From Panacagrimonas sp965216845 (GTDB taxonomy: Bacteria > Pseudomonadota > Gammaproteobacteria > Nevskiales > Nevskiaceae): a DNA stretch of 64,000 nt. The translations under genes were made by a program, and so were the position numbers. Below are positions 1 to 8,148 of this stretch, piece by piece. The notes under the pieces are model-generated. The model searched no databases. It was not told where the DNA came from and saw nothing but the letters and a program-made list of their open reading frames with translations. The stretch spans positions 2,170,001 to 2,234,000 of the forward strand of contig OZ244200.1 in NCBI GenBank assembly GCA_965216845.1, in the 5' to 3' direction. The stretch's first letter is position 1; each line of letters starts with the position of its first letter.

Positions 1-987
1 AACATAGGCAATGCCGGCGCCCATCATGCCCGCCCCCAGCACGCCCAGCTTGTTGACGCTGGAGCGTTCGATGCCTTGTGGCCGTGATTTGCCTTTGTTG
101 ATTTCATTCAACTGAAACCACAGCGTGCCGATCATGTTTTTCGCAACCTGCGACACCGCCAGTTCGGTGAAGTAGCGCGACTCGATGCGGCAACCGGTAT
201 CGAAGTCGACAATGCTGCCTTCAAAGACGCAAGACTGAATATTTCGCGGAGCGGGGTAGTTACCCTGTGTTTTGGCATTGGCCATGGACGGGGCGATGGC
301 CAGCATCTGCACCACTGCCGGATGCTTGCCATCCCCGCCGGGAAATTTGAACTTCTTGTTATCCCAGGGCTGTTGCGCCTTCGGGTTGGCCAGACACCAG
401 GCCTTGGCCTTGGCCAGCATGTCCGTCGTGTCGCTGGCGAGCTCGTCGATAATGCCCTGCTGTTTGGCGGCCGCAGCTCGCAGCTCCTTGCCTTCCAGCA
501 ACAATGACATCGCGGCCTGAATGCCGATCATGCGTGGCAACCGCTGGGTGCCGCCGCCGCCGGGCAGCAACCCGAGCTTGACTTCCGGCAAACCGAACTT
601 GGCCTTGGCTTGATCGATCGCCACACGATAATGACAGGCCAGCGCCAATTCCAGACCGCCGCCCAGGGCGGTGCCGTTGAGCGCCGCGACCACGGGCTTG
701 CCGCAGGTTTCCAGCCGACGCAGGTGCGCCTTGAAGGATTCCACCGCGTCAAAGGCCTGTTCAGGATCGGTGATGGAAAACATCTGTTCCAGATCCGCGC
801 CGGCAAGAAATTCCTTCTTCCCGGAGGTCAGGATCACGCCTTTGATGTCGCCATCGGATTCGATTTGTTCGATGGCTTTGGCAAACGGCGTGATCAATTC
901 ATCATTCAGCACGTTCATGGAACGGCCGGGCATGTCCAGCGTCAGGGTGAGGATGCCGTCGGCATCGATCTGGGTGTTGATACTCAT
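1..987 (-). CDS. FadJ-type enoyl-CoA hydratase/3-hydroxyacyl-CoA dehydrogenase, 3' end cut by window edge
   Basis: Multifunctional fatty-acid beta-oxidation enzyme that hydrates 2-enoyl-CoA and then oxidises the 3-hydroxyacyl-CoA. Only the first 329 residues are visible; the frame stays open to base 1. Residues about 1-190 form a crotonase domain with the oxyanion-hole loop ALNGTALGGGLE and a second acidic motif FGLPEVKLGLLPGG. The Rossmann NAD site GVLGAGMMGAG begins just before the cut, so the order is hydratase then dehydrogenase, as in FadB/FadJ. A Shine-Dalgarno AAGGAA lies 7 bases before the ATG. It sits 68 bp behind the thiolase gene on the same strand, so the two are probably co-transcribed. 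FadB versus FadJ cannot be decided from this part. Confidence 0.9.
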   Translation of the reverse strand, partial: MSINTQIDADGILTLTLDMPGRSMNVLNDELITPFAKAIEQIESDGDIKGVILTSGKKEFLAGADLEQMFSITDPEQAFDAVESFKAHLRRLETCGKPVVAALNGTALGGGLELALACHYRVAIDQAKAKFGLPEVKLGLLPGGGGTQRLPRMIGIQAAMSLLLEGKELRAAAAKQQGIIDELASDTTDMLAKAKAWCLANPKAQQPWDNKKFKFPGGDGKHPAVVQMLAIAPSMANAKTQGNYPAPRNIQSCVFEGSIVDFDTGCRIESRYFTELAVSQVAKNMIGTLWFQLNEINKGKSRPQGIERSSVNKLGVLGAGMMGAGIAYV

Positions 988-1055
988 TAGTTCATTCCTT
1001 TGCAGCGCGCAGCCAGATGGCGCGCGCGGTTCTGATTGCTTGTGGGGCGCGGACC

Positions 1056-2261
1056 TCAGACCCGCTCGATAATGGTGGCGATACCCATGCCGCCGCCGAC
1101 GCAAAGCGAGGCCAGTGCAGTGGCCTTGTTGCTGCGTTCGAGTTCGTCCAGCGCCGTTCCCAGAATCATGCAGCCGGTGGCGCCCAGCGGGTGTCCCAGG
1201 GCGATGGCGCCGCCGTTGACGTTGATTCGGTCCATGTCGATTTCCAGATCCCGCGCGGCACGCATGACGACTGCGGCAAAGGCCTCGTTGATCTCGAACA
1301 GATCAATATCCCTGGCGCTCATGCCGGCTTTGCTCAGCGCCTTTTTGGAAGCCGGGCCGATGCCGGTCAGCATGATGGTGGGCTCGCTGCCGGTGACGGC
1401 GATCTGCTTGATGCGGGCGCGTGGCTTCAGGCCCAGCGCCTGGCCTTTTTCCTTGCTGCCGATCAGCATCAGCGCCGACCCGTCCACGATACCCGACGAG
1501 TTGCCGGCATGATGCACGTGATTGATTTTCTCCACCGTGGTGTACTTGCGCAGCGCGGTGGCGTCAAAGCCCATTTGTCCCATCATTTCAAAACTGGGCT
1601 TGAGGCCGCCCAGCGCATCCAGCGAGGCATCGCCACGCACGGTTTCATCGTGATCCAGCACCGTCATGCCGTTGACGTCCCTGACCGGCACGATGCTGTT
1701 GTCAAAGCGACCTTCGGCCTGGGCTCTGGCGGCGCGCTGTTGGGATTCAACGGCCAAGCCATCCACATCCTGGCGCGAAAAACCTTCCAGGGAGGCGATC
1801 AGATCGGCGCTGACGCCTTGCGGCACAAAGCTCATTTTGTCGTTGACGCGCGGGTCCATGGCCATTGCGCCGCCATCCGACCCCATGGGCCAACGGCTCA
1901 TGGACTCAACGCCGCCGGCCACCACCAAATCTTCCTGGCCGGACATGACTTTCATCGCCGCCAGATTGACCGACTCCAGGCCCGAAGCGCAGAAGCGCGA
2001 CTGCGTGACGCCGGCCACGCTTTCATCCCAGTCTGCATACAGCGCGGCGACGCGGGCGATGTCCGCGCCCTGTTCGCCCACCGGCGTGACGCAGCCCAGC
2101 ACCAGGTCATCGACTTGCGAGGTGTCCAGGTCATTTCGTTCCTGAAGCGCCCACAACAGGGTGGCGACCAGATGGACCGGCGGCACCTCGTGAAGGCTGC
2201 CGTCTTTCTTGCCTTTGCCGCGCGGCGTTCGCACCGCGTCAAAAATGAATGCTTCGTTCAT
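1056..2261 (-). CDS. Acetyl-CoA C-acyltransferase (thiolase)
   Basis: Thiolase of about 401 residues, the last step of beta-oxidation (3-ketoacyl-CoA to acetyl-CoA plus shortened acyl-CoA). The nucleophilic cysteine is Cys91 in SRFCASGLESV. The other catalytic motifs are NEAFA, GGAIALGHPLGATG and the C-terminal CVGGGMG. The start MNEAFIFDAVRTPRG matches the family N-terminus and has GGAG seven bases upstream; the frame is open 40 codons further but that extension does not look like thiolase. It is first in an operon with the FadJ-type gene and divergent from a TetR regulator across a 237-bp region holding two matching palindromes, which suggests control by that regulator. Confidence 0.93.
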   Translation of the reverse strand: MNEAFIFDAVRTPRGKGKKDGSLHEVPPVHLVATLLWALQERNDLDTSQVDDLVLGCVTPVGEQGADIARVAALYADWDESVAGVTQSRFCASGLESVNLAAMKVMSGQEDLVVAGGVESMSRWPMGSDGGAMAMDPRVNDKMSFVPQGVSADLIASLEGFSRQDVDGLAVESQQRAARAQAEGRFDNSIVPVRDVNGMTVLDHDETVRGDASLDALGGLKPSFEMMGQMGFDATALRKYTTVEKINHVHHAGNSSGIVDGSALMLIGSKEKGQALGLKPRARIKQIAVTGSEPTIMLTGIGPASKKALSKAGMSARDIDLFEINEAFAAVVMRAARDLEIDMDRINVNGGAIALGHPLGATGCMILGTALDELERSNKATALASLCVGGGMGIATIIERV

Positions 2262-2300
2262 GAACTTCTCCACTGATTGAAATCGGGGCCTGAACAGATG

Positions 2301-2314
2301 GTAATGGAAATTAC
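2301..2314. promoter_or_regulatory. Candidate TetR operator, thiolase side
   Basis: Perfect inverted repeat GTAAT-GGAA-ATTAC, 40 bp before the thiolase ATG. The same arms and spacing recur at 2464-2477, and both copies share the wider form GGTAAT-N4-ATTACG when the second is read on the other strand. Assignment to the adjacent TetR protein is inference from position. Confidence 0.55.
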
Positions 2315-2463
2315 GAATACTGCGCAGGCGGTGTAATTTTTTGGCGAACCTTAGTCTTGCAAGGATCGTTCTGTAATGCAATGTCGGTGTAGCGAGGCTT
2401 TTATTCGGCTCAAAGTACGCTAAATACGCCTATTGTCCGGTTGGCGCGGGGAAGAAAAATCAC

Positions 2464-2477
2464 GTAATCTAAATTAC
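2464..2477. promoter_or_regulatory. Candidate TetR operator, regulator side
   Basis: Perfect inverted repeat GTAAT-CTAA-ATTAC, 21 bp upstream of the TetR gene start, so the regulator would likely repress itself. It is the partner of the copy at 2301-2314. Confidence 0.55.
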
Positions 2478-2498
2478 CGATCATCAAGATCACGGCGA

Positions 2499-3140
2499 AT
2501 GACTGCACAAGACGAATCGCTGAGCCGGTTACCGGATTTGTCCACGCTGGACCCTGAGACCCGCGCGCGCATTGAGCAGGCGGTGGCGGATGTGTTTGCC
2601 GGTCGCGAGTTCCATCGCGTTCGACTGATCGAGATTGCGCGCAGCGCCAATGTGTCGCTGCAAACCCTTTACAAGTACTACGGCAGCAAGGAGGCGCTGT
2701 TGTTCTCGGCGCTCGACACCTGGCTGGGTCGGCTGGCGGTGCGCATCATGGATCACTTGAAGGGCCTGGAGGATTACAAGGAGAAGCTGCGCAAGGTGTT
2801 CTGGGTGACGCTGGATTTCTTTGAACAGAACCCGGAGCCGATCCAGCTGATGATGAGTTCGGTCTATCTCAACACCTGGCGCCGGCAGGCGCATTTCGAA
2901 AATCCGGCCTTGTTTGGCGCGTTCATGCGGGTGCTGTCGGAAGGTCGCGCGGGCGGCGTTCTGAACGATGAAGTCAGCGAAAAGGTATTGCTCGATTACT
3001 TCATTGGCGTGTGTTTTCGCCTGATCACCATGTACGTGCACCGTGAGGGGGAACCACCCTTGACCTCACGGGCGAACGTGCTGTTCGAAATGCTGTGGCG
3101 CGCCATTGCCAAACCGCAGCCCGAACTCAGCCCAGGATGA
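2499..3140 (+). CDS. TetR/AcrR-family transcriptional regulator
   Basis: Regulator of about 213 residues. The N-terminal helix-turn-helix is seen in the stretch ending RSANVSLQTLYKYYGSKEAL (residues about 45-65), a typical TetR signature; the all-helical ligand domain follows. The start MTAQDES at 2499 is preferred over an in-frame ATG 66 bases upstream because that extension would cover the palindrome at 2464-2477. Its position opposite beta-oxidation genes suggests it senses an acyl-CoA or related lipid signal, as FadR/PsrA-type TetR proteins do; this is inference. Its 3' end overlaps the convergent LysE gene by 14 bp. Confidence 0.9.
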   Translation: MTAQDESLSRLPDLSTLDPETRARIEQAVADVFAGREFHRVRLIEIARSANVSLQTLYKYYGSKEALLFSALDTWLGRLAVRIMDHLKGLEDYKEKLRKVFWVTLDFFEQNPEPIQLMMSSVYLNTWRRQAHFENPALFGAFMRVLSEGRAGGVLNDEVSEKVLLDYFIGVCFRLITMYVHREGEPPLTSRANVLFEMLWRAIAKPQPELSPG

Positions 3141-3744
3141 TGGCGACCGCCAGCGCGATGAGCATCAGACCCAGTGCGCGGTCAATGCGCCAGGCATGCG
3201 CGTGCAGACGCTGGCGAAGGGTGGCGTGCCCGACCGAGTAGGCCAGAAAACTGAACCAGGCCGCAGTGGCCATGGACAACCAGGCCACCATTGCCAGGCG
3301 CAGACCCACGGATGCGCCGGCCGCCAGCACGCTTGAACTCAAGGCCACGAAGAACAAGAAGGCCTTTGCATTGAACAGGTTGGTCGCAAGGCCGATGAGG
3401 TATGCGCTGCGCCGGCTGGGCGCTGGACGAATTTGCGGGGTCATGTCCGGGCCAGGTCGCGCGCTGAGCGCGTTGATTCCAATCCACAACAACACCGTGG
3501 CGCCGGCGTAACGCAGTGCGCCGACAAACCATGGCCATTGGTCCGCCACCCAGCCCAGTCCGAACAGTCCCCAGCCGCTGTGGAACAGGATGCCGCTGCC
3601 AATCCCCAGCGCGGTGATGACGCCGATTCGACGCCCATAGGCCAGCGTTTGCCGAATCACCACCGCCAAATCCGGCCCCGGGCTGATGACGCCCAGCGCG
3701 TGGGCGAGGGCGACGGCAGCAAAAATGGCCAGAGGGTCAGTCAT
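3127..3744 (-). CDS. LysE/RhtB-family amino-acid exporter
   Basis: Inner-membrane exporter of about 205 residues with roughly six hydrophobic segments. The family signature SPGPDLAVVIRQTLAYGRR lies in the first loop, and ATNLFNAKAFLFF matches the conserved NPK-type motif in the middle of LysE proteins, here with Ala in place of Pro. Members export amino acids such as lysine, threonine or homoserine lactones; the substrate cannot be read from the sequence. Convergent with the TetR gene, with a 14-bp tail-to-tail overlap. Confidence 0.88.
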   Translation of the reverse strand: MTDPLAIFAAVALAHALGVISPGPDLAVVIRQTLAYGRRIGVITALGIGSGILFHSGWGLFGLGWVADQWPWFVGALRYAGATVLLWIGINALSARPGPDMTPQIRPAPSRRSAYLIGLATNLFNAKAFLFFVALSSSVLAAGASVGLRLAMVAWLSMATAAWFSFLAYSVGHATLRQRLHAHAWRIDRALGLMLIALAVAIILG

Positions 3745-3774
3745 CTTGGAGGTGGGGCAGCGCCTGGATGGCCA

Positions 3775-4071
3775 TCAAAACGATGATTCGATGTTCTGCA
3801 TCCCCAAAACCCGCACGATCTCTACCGTGTCGGGGGCTGTTAAGCGATAGTAGATCGCGTGAGCGCCACAAACGCTGCGACGGTAGCCTTCTCGGATGTG
3901 GGACACGCTGGGAAAAAGCAGGGGCTGATGCGCAATGAGCACAAAACGCGCGCTTAATTTGTCCCGGTATCGGTTGGATTGCGTGATTCCAAACTGTTTG
4001 TCACCAAAGCGGGCAATTTCCAGCAAATCCTTTTCCGCGGCTTTACTGAGTTGGTACCGTTTCTTCGCCAT
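3775..4071 (-). CDS. parE: ParE/RelE-superfamily toxin
   Basis: Small basic toxin of 98 residues. The fold is indicated by YQLSKAAEKDLLEIARFG at the N-terminus, the central YRDKLSARF helix, and the C-terminal strand pair YRRSVCGAHAIYYRL and VEIVRVLGMQN. ParE toxins poison DNA gyrase; RelE relatives cut mRNA. The helix-rich N-terminus and the ParD-like partner favour ParE. It overlaps the antitoxin gene by 29 bp, so translation is probably coupled with the antitoxin made first. This toxin is distinct from the topoisomerase IV gene also called parE at 36111-37997. Confidence 0.85.
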   Translation of the reverse strand: MAKKRYQLSKAAEKDLLEIARFGDKQFGITQSNRYRDKLSARFVLIAHQPLLFPSVSHIREGYRRSVCGAHAIYYRLTAPDTVEIVRVLGMQNIESSF

Positions 4072-4324
4072 CGGTTTTTCCGTGGCGAGCGGTTTGCCAG
4101 ATTTGCTCCACCGATTGATCGATCAAGCCGCTATTTTCGCCATCATCCAGCGCCTGACGTATCGCCGCCAACTGCTTGTTGCTTTCGTTTTCCCGTAGCT
4201 GTCGTTCGCGGATTAGTTCACGAACCACCTGACTTTCGTCTTCAAAGTCGCCGCGATCAACCACGCTTTTGAGCCAGCTTGCTTGGCCCTCGGTGAGGCA
4301 GATGCTTTTGTCGATCATGCTCAT
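4043..4324 (-). CDS. parD: ParD-like ribbon-helix-helix antitoxin
   Basis: Antitoxin of about 93 residues. The N-terminal strand SICLTEGQASWLKSVV followed by DESQVVRELIRERQL fits the ParD ribbon-helix-helix DNA-binding and dimer fold. The charged C-terminal half would wrap the toxin. A second ATG two codons downstream (MIDKS) is an alternative start. The antitoxin-first order and 29-bp overlap with the toxin are typical of autoregulated pairs. The 49 bp upstream, before the GST-like gene, is the only room for its promoter. Confidence 0.85.
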   Translation of the reverse strand: MSMIDKSICLTEGQASWLKSVVDRGDFEDESQVVRELIRERQLRENESNKQLAAIRQALDDGENSGLIDQSVEQIWQTARHGKTDGEETVPTQ

Positions 4325-4373
4325 GCTGGCTTTTTCGTGCTCGGACCTTTAGATAGTAGGAGGATAAGGGATG

Positions 4374-5147
4374 CTATGCCGCCGCATAAACCTCCTCCAG
4401 ATAACGCATGATGTCGCCGGATTCAAACATGGCGGTGCCGGTGTTGGGGTCGATGAGGTAAGGCACTTGCGAACGGCCGGTGAGTTCGCGCAGCTTGATG
4501 CGATTGCGGCCGGTCAAGGGCGCGCTCGGGAAGATTTTGTCGCGGACGAAGGGCGGACCCATTTCACGCCATTGTGATTTGCCGAAGTTGCGCAGGATGT
4601 AGGGCAGCTCCAGCTCACACAGCAGTTCGCGGACCGGACGGGCGTAGGGGCTGGACTCAAAGCTGTACAACTCCAGCGGTTGTACCGGCGCGGTCGATGG
4701 ACGCGCGAACATGCCGCGGACGCGACCCATGCTGCGCATGCCGGTGGCGGCGTAGGAGCTGGCGACGCTCACGGTGCGTCCGAAGCCACGGGACGCGCGC
4801 AGCCCGCCGTCGTAGGTTTGGGACAGGTAGTCGATGATGTCTGCCGATTCCAGCAGCGTCTGCTTGGTGTTCGGGTCCACCAACAGGGGAAACTGGCTTT
4901 TTGCGCCCAATTCAATCGCCTTGGGGCGGAATCGGGTGCCGTTCTTGGGGCAAGGGTAAATCAGCGCGTCCAGTTCCAGCTCCGTCAGCGCTTCGCGCAG
5001 CAAACGGCAATAGGGGCAGGCTTCGAATTCATACACTTCCAGCAGCTGTTCGGGTTGCTTGCGCGCCGGATGAAAGGACGAGGTGCCGCGCCACATGCGC
5101 ATCTGGCTGGCGAGGGTGGAGGTGGTCAAGTTGAGTGGACTGGTCAT
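4374..5147 (-). CDS. Tandem glutathione S-transferase N-terminal (thioredoxin-fold) protein
   Basis: Protein of 257 residues with two thioredoxin-like GST N-terminal modules in a row. The first (about 35-115) carries an intact CPYC redox motif after EVYEFEA and ends QFPLLVDPN...LLESADIIDYL. The second (about 155-255) repeats the plan as LELYSFESSPYARPVRELL and QVPYLIDPN...MFESGDIMRYL, but both cysteines are lost (SPYA). No helical GST C-terminal domain is present. It is probably a soluble glutathione-linked oxidoreductase; the substrate is unknown. It is divergent from proS. Confidence 0.82.
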   Translation of the reverse strand: MTSPLNLTTSTLASQMRMWRGTSSFHPARKQPEQLLEVYEFEACPYCRLLREALTELELDALIYPCPKNGTRFRPKAIELGAKSQFPLLVDPNTKQTLLESADIIDYLSQTYDGGLRASRGFGRTVSVASSYAATGMRSMGRVRGMFARPSTAPVQPLELYSFESSPYARPVRELLCELELPYILRNFGKSQWREMGPPFVRDKIFPSAPLTGRNRIKLRELTGRSQVPYLIDPNTGTAMFESGDIMRYLEEVYAAA

Positions 5148-5255
5148 GGAAAGGCCCCCAAGAGATGGTCAGCCGCGCATTATGCGCGCTTTGCGCTTGC
5201 CGCTGGTCGCTAGAATGCCCGTTTATTCCTTCTTCCGACCTCCATCACTGCCGCC
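5148..5255. promoter_or_regulatory. GST-like/proS divergent promoter region
   Basis: The 108-bp gap holds a near-consensus -10 hexamer TAGAAT at 5211-5216 for proS, with TTGCGC 14 bp upstream as a poor -35. A palindrome with arms CGCGCAT and ATGCGCG around one T lies at 5174-5188, just upstream. The same TAGAATGC box precedes purM, cysG and orn in this window. Confidence 0.5.
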
Positions 5256-6971
5256 ATGCGCCTGTCCAAATTTCCCATATCGACCACCAAAGAAGTACCG
5301 GCGGACGCGGTGCTTGCGAGTCATCAGCTCATGTTGCGCGCCGGCTTCATCCGCAAGCTCGGCGCCGGGCTTTATTCCTGGATGCCGCTGGGTTTGCGGG
5401 TGCTGCGCAAGATCGAAAACATCGTGCGTGAACAGATGGACCGTGCCGGCGCGGTGGAGTTGCTGATGCCATCGATTCAACCGGCGGAGCTGTGGCAGCA
5501 ATCCGGTCGCTGGCAGGCGATGGGCGCGGAGATGTTGCGCATCAGGGACCGGCATGACAACGACTTCTGCTACGGCCCCACACACGAGGAAGTGATCGTC
5601 CATCACGCCAAGCAGCAATTGCGGTCCTATCGCCAACTGCCGGTCAACTACTATCAGATTCAGACCAAGTTCCGCGACGAGCGTCGCCCCCGTTTTGGCG
5701 TGATGCGGGCGCGCGAGTTTCTGATGAAAGACGCTTATTCCTTCCACATGGATCAGGATGATCTGGCGCGCGAATACGACAACATGCGCGACGCCTACAC
5801 GCGCATCTTCGAGCGTCTGGGGGTGGACTTTCGCGTGGTGCAGGCGGACTCGGGCAACATCGGCGGTGCGCGCAGCGAGGAGTTTCACGTCATCGCCGGT
5901 GCCGGCGAAGACCTGCTCGCGGTGTCAACGCAAAGTGATTACGCCGCCAACGTGGAGGCCGCAGCCTGTCCGCCATCCGGCGCGCAACGTCCGGCGGCTG
6001 GCGCGCCGATGGAAAAAGCCTCCACGCCCGGTCAGAAAACCTGTGAGCAGGTCTCCAGATTTTTGAATGTGCCCCTCAACGCAAAGGTCAAGCTGTTGGT
6101 GGTGGAAGCCGCTGAAGGGGTGAGTGAAAGCGGCATGATCGGCATCGCCATCCGTGGCGATCATGCGCTGAACGAGGTCAAGGCGGCCAAGCATCCCAAG
6201 GTCGCCAGCCCTTTTCGAATGGCACGGATTGAGGATGTACAGCGTGTATTTGGTTGTGAAGTGGGCTATCTGGGGCCGGCAGATTGCCCGCTGCCGGTGA
6301 TTGCGGATCACGCTGCGGCCGTGCTGTCAGATTTTGTCTGTGGCGCGAACCAGAATGACTACCACCTGCGCAACGTGAACTGGGACCGGGATTGCCCGGA
6401 GCCGGAAACCGCGGATCTGCGTCAGGTTTGTGAAGGCGATCCGAGCCCGGATGGGCAGGGTGAGGTTCGCTTCATCCGCGGCATCGAAGGCGGCCATGTG
6501 TTTCAGCTTGGCGACAAATACAGCCGCGCGATGGGCTTGTCGGTGCTCGAAGCCGGCGGCGCGGATGTCACGCCGGTGATGGGTTGTTACGGCATTGGCG
6601 TGTCGCGTCTGGTCGCGGCGGTGATTGAACAAAAGCACGATCAACGCGGCATGGTGTGGCCGGACAGCATCGCGCCGTTTCGGGTCCTGATCTGCCCCAT
6701 TGGCGCGGACAAGTCGGATCGCGTGCGCGATCTGGCGGATGAATTCTATTCTGCCTTGGCTGAAAAGGGCGTCGACGTGGCCCTGGATGATCGAGGCTTG
6801 CGCCCCGGCCCGATGTTCGCCGACGCCGATCTGATCGGGGTGCCGCATCGCGTGGTCATCGGCGAAAAAGGCCTGGCGAACGATCAGATCGAATACAAGC
6901 GCCGTGATGCGGACAAACCGGAGATGTTGCCGGCCAATGTGGCGGCCTTGTGGGAACGGCTATCCAGTTAG
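5256..6971 (+). CDS. proS: Prolyl-tRNA synthetase, bacterial type with editing domain
   Basis: Class II aminoacyl-tRNA synthetase of 571 residues that charges tRNA-Pro in the cytoplasm. Motif 1/2 regions are visible (SWMPLGLRVLRKIENIVREQ; TKFRDERRPRFGVMRAREF), as is motif 3 near GCYGIGVSRLVAAVIEQ. The YbaK-like insertion that deacylates mischarged Ala-tRNA-Pro lies between motifs 2 and 3 (about 220-400). The C-terminal anticodon-binding domain begins around APFRVLICPIG. Length is normal for the E. coli type. The start is the first ATG after the TAGAAT promoter box. Its stop overlaps the convergent DUF2937 gene by 4 bp. Confidence 0.97.
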   Translation: MRLSKFPISTTKEVPADAVLASHQLMLRAGFIRKLGAGLYSWMPLGLRVLRKIENIVREQMDRAGAVELLMPSIQPAELWQQSGRWQAMGAEMLRIRDRHDNDFCYGPTHEEVIVHHAKQQLRSYRQLPVNYYQIQTKFRDERRPRFGVMRAREFLMKDAYSFHMDQDDLAREYDNMRDAYTRIFERLGVDFRVVQADSGNIGGARSEEFHVIAGAGEDLLAVSTQSDYAANVEAAACPPSGAQRPAAGAPMEKASTPGQKTCEQVSRFLNVPLNAKVKLLVVEAAEGVSESGMIGIAIRGDHALNEVKAAKHPKVASPFRMARIEDVQRVFGCEVGYLGPADCPLPVIADHAAAVLSDFVCGANQNDYHLRNVNWDRDCPEPETADLRQVCEGDPSPDGQGEVRFIRGIEGGHVFQLGDKYSRAMGLSVLEAGGADVTPVMGCYGIGVSRLVAAVIEQKHDQRGMVWPDSIAPFRVLICPIGADKSDRVRDLADEFYSALAEKGVDVALDDRGLRPGPMFADADLIGVPHRVVIGEKGLANDQIEYKRRDADKPEMLPANVAALWERLSS

Positions 6972-7483
6972 AGCTTGCGATAGCTCAGGCGCCGTCCACG
7001 CCGCCTAAACAGCGCAATGGGCGCGCCAAACAGCAGACTGGCCAGGAACCCGCCACACAAGGCCATGACCAGGCCGTCCAGGGAATAAGCCATGGCCGGA
7101 ACAAAGTCGGCCCAGACGGACTGGATCAGCGCCTGATCCCAATGGCTCACCATCGTCCAGGTCTGCCCGAAGGCGCCGCCGTCCATGGACGCGTAGGCTT
7201 GCGAATACTGGTCCAGCTGCGTCGCCATGCTGGCCACGGCTTCGCCCTCGGCCCGAAAGGTGGTGTCATTGCTGGCGCGATGGTGGGCGATCAACTGTTG
7301 CAGGTCGCCGTCAAACTGTTGCGCGGCGATGCTTTCGAAGTGCGCCAAATCCTCCTGCAACTGATCCAGCCGACCGCCCAATCGTTGCCGGTACTGCGCC
7401 AGAAACCCCGGCAGCGTCCCGCCGGTCACAAAGCCCATCGCAAAGATCAATTTGTCCAGCGCCCAGCCAATCATCATACGCAC
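6968..7483 (-). CDS. DUF2937 family membrane protein
   Basis: Inner-membrane protein of 171 residues with a hydrophobic segment at each end (FAMGFVTGGTLPGFLAQY near 14-31; LVMALCGGFLASLLFGAPIA near 138-157) and a long polar, probably periplasmic helical region between. The pattern and length match the DUF2937 family, whose function is not known. An ATG one codon in is equally plausible as start. It runs convergent to proS and divergent from wrbA. Confidence 0.75.
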   Translation of the reverse strand: MRMMIGWALDKLIFAMGFVTGGTLPGFLAQYRQRLGGRLDQLQEDLAHFESIAAQQFDGDLQQLIAHHRASNDTTFRAEGEAVASMATQLDQYSQAYASMDGGAFGQTWTMVSHWDQALIQSVWADFVPAMAYSLDGLVMALCGGFLASLLFGAPIALFRRRGRRLSYRKL

Positions 7484-7554
7484 CCCGTTGCGCTGCCGAC
7501 GCTAGCCTAGCAGCCTGCGATTAAAATTTGCATTCAACCGCTCCGCTTAATCTC

Positions 7555-8148
7555 ATGTCCGAAATCCTGGTGCTGTACTACTCCCGTCACGGCGCAACGG
7601 CGGCGTTGGCGCGACAGATCGCGCGCGGGGTGGAGTCCGCCGGCGCGGTCGCCAAGCTGCGGACCGTGCCGCCGGTATCCGCCGAATGCGAAGCGCGCGC
7701 TCCAGCATTGCCGGAAGATGGCCCGATGTTTGCCGAAACGCAGGACTTGCGAAGCTGCGACGGTCTGCTGCTGGGAAGTCCCACGCGTTTTGGAAACATG
7801 GCCGCGCCACTGAAGTATTTTCTGGACGGCACCTCAGATCTGTGGCTTTCGGGCGCCATGGTCGGCAAGCCGGCAGCGGTGTTCACCTCCAGTCAAAGCC
7901 TGCACGGCGGACAGGAATCGACCCTGCTCAGCATGATGTTGCCCTTGATGCACCACGGCATGATGTTGCTGGGTTTGCCGTATACCGAAGCCGAACTGAG
8001 CAGCACGCGCAGCGGCGGCGCGCCCTATGGCGCAACGCATTGGGCGGGCGGTGCTTCGTCAACCGCCGGTTTGAGCGACGATGAAACAAAGCTTGCACAC
8101 GCGCTGGGTGTACGCGTGGCCGCCACTGCCATCCAACTCGCCAAATGA
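7555..8148 (+). CDS. wrbA: WrbA-type NAD(P)H:quinone oxidoreductase
   Basis: Flavodoxin-fold FMN enzyme of about 197 residues that reduces quinones by two electrons. The FMN phosphate loop is YYSRHGATAALARQIARGVE. The flavin-binding loop is SPTRFGNMAAPLKYFLDGT, followed by KPAAVFTSSQSLHGGQESTLLSM and the C-terminal GAPYGATHWAG. The start at MSEILVLYYS fits the family; nine in-frame codons upstream do not. The next gene overlaps by 4 bp (ATGA), so DUF2069 is translationally coupled, as in Pseudomonas. Confidence 0.92.
   Translation: MSEILVLYYSRHGATAALARQIARGVESAGAVAKLRTVPPVSAECEARAPALPEDGPMFAETQDLRSCDGLLLGSPTRFGNMAAPLKYFLDGTSDLWLSGAMVGKPAAVFTSSQSLHGGQESTLLSMMLPLMHHGMMLLGLPYTEAELSSTRSGGAPYGATHWAGGASSTAGLSDDETKLAHALGVRVAATAIQLAK

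Larger units (their letters stand above)
2262..2498. promoter_or_regulatory. Divergent control region between thiolase and TetR genes
   Basis: Non-coding 237 bp between the divergent thiolase and TetR starts. It is AT-richer than its surroundings and holds two copies of the palindrome GTAAT-N4-ATTAC, one near each gene. No convincing -35/-10 pair could be assigned by eye. Confidence 0.6.

Noticed and set aside
1017..2276. 419-codon frame opposite the thiolase
   Set aside because: No motifs, whereas the minus strand carries all thiolase catalytic residues.
2433..2498. Longer TetR start 22 codons upstream
   Set aside because: It would translate the operator palindrome and adds an atypical basic N-terminus; MTAQDES fits the family better.
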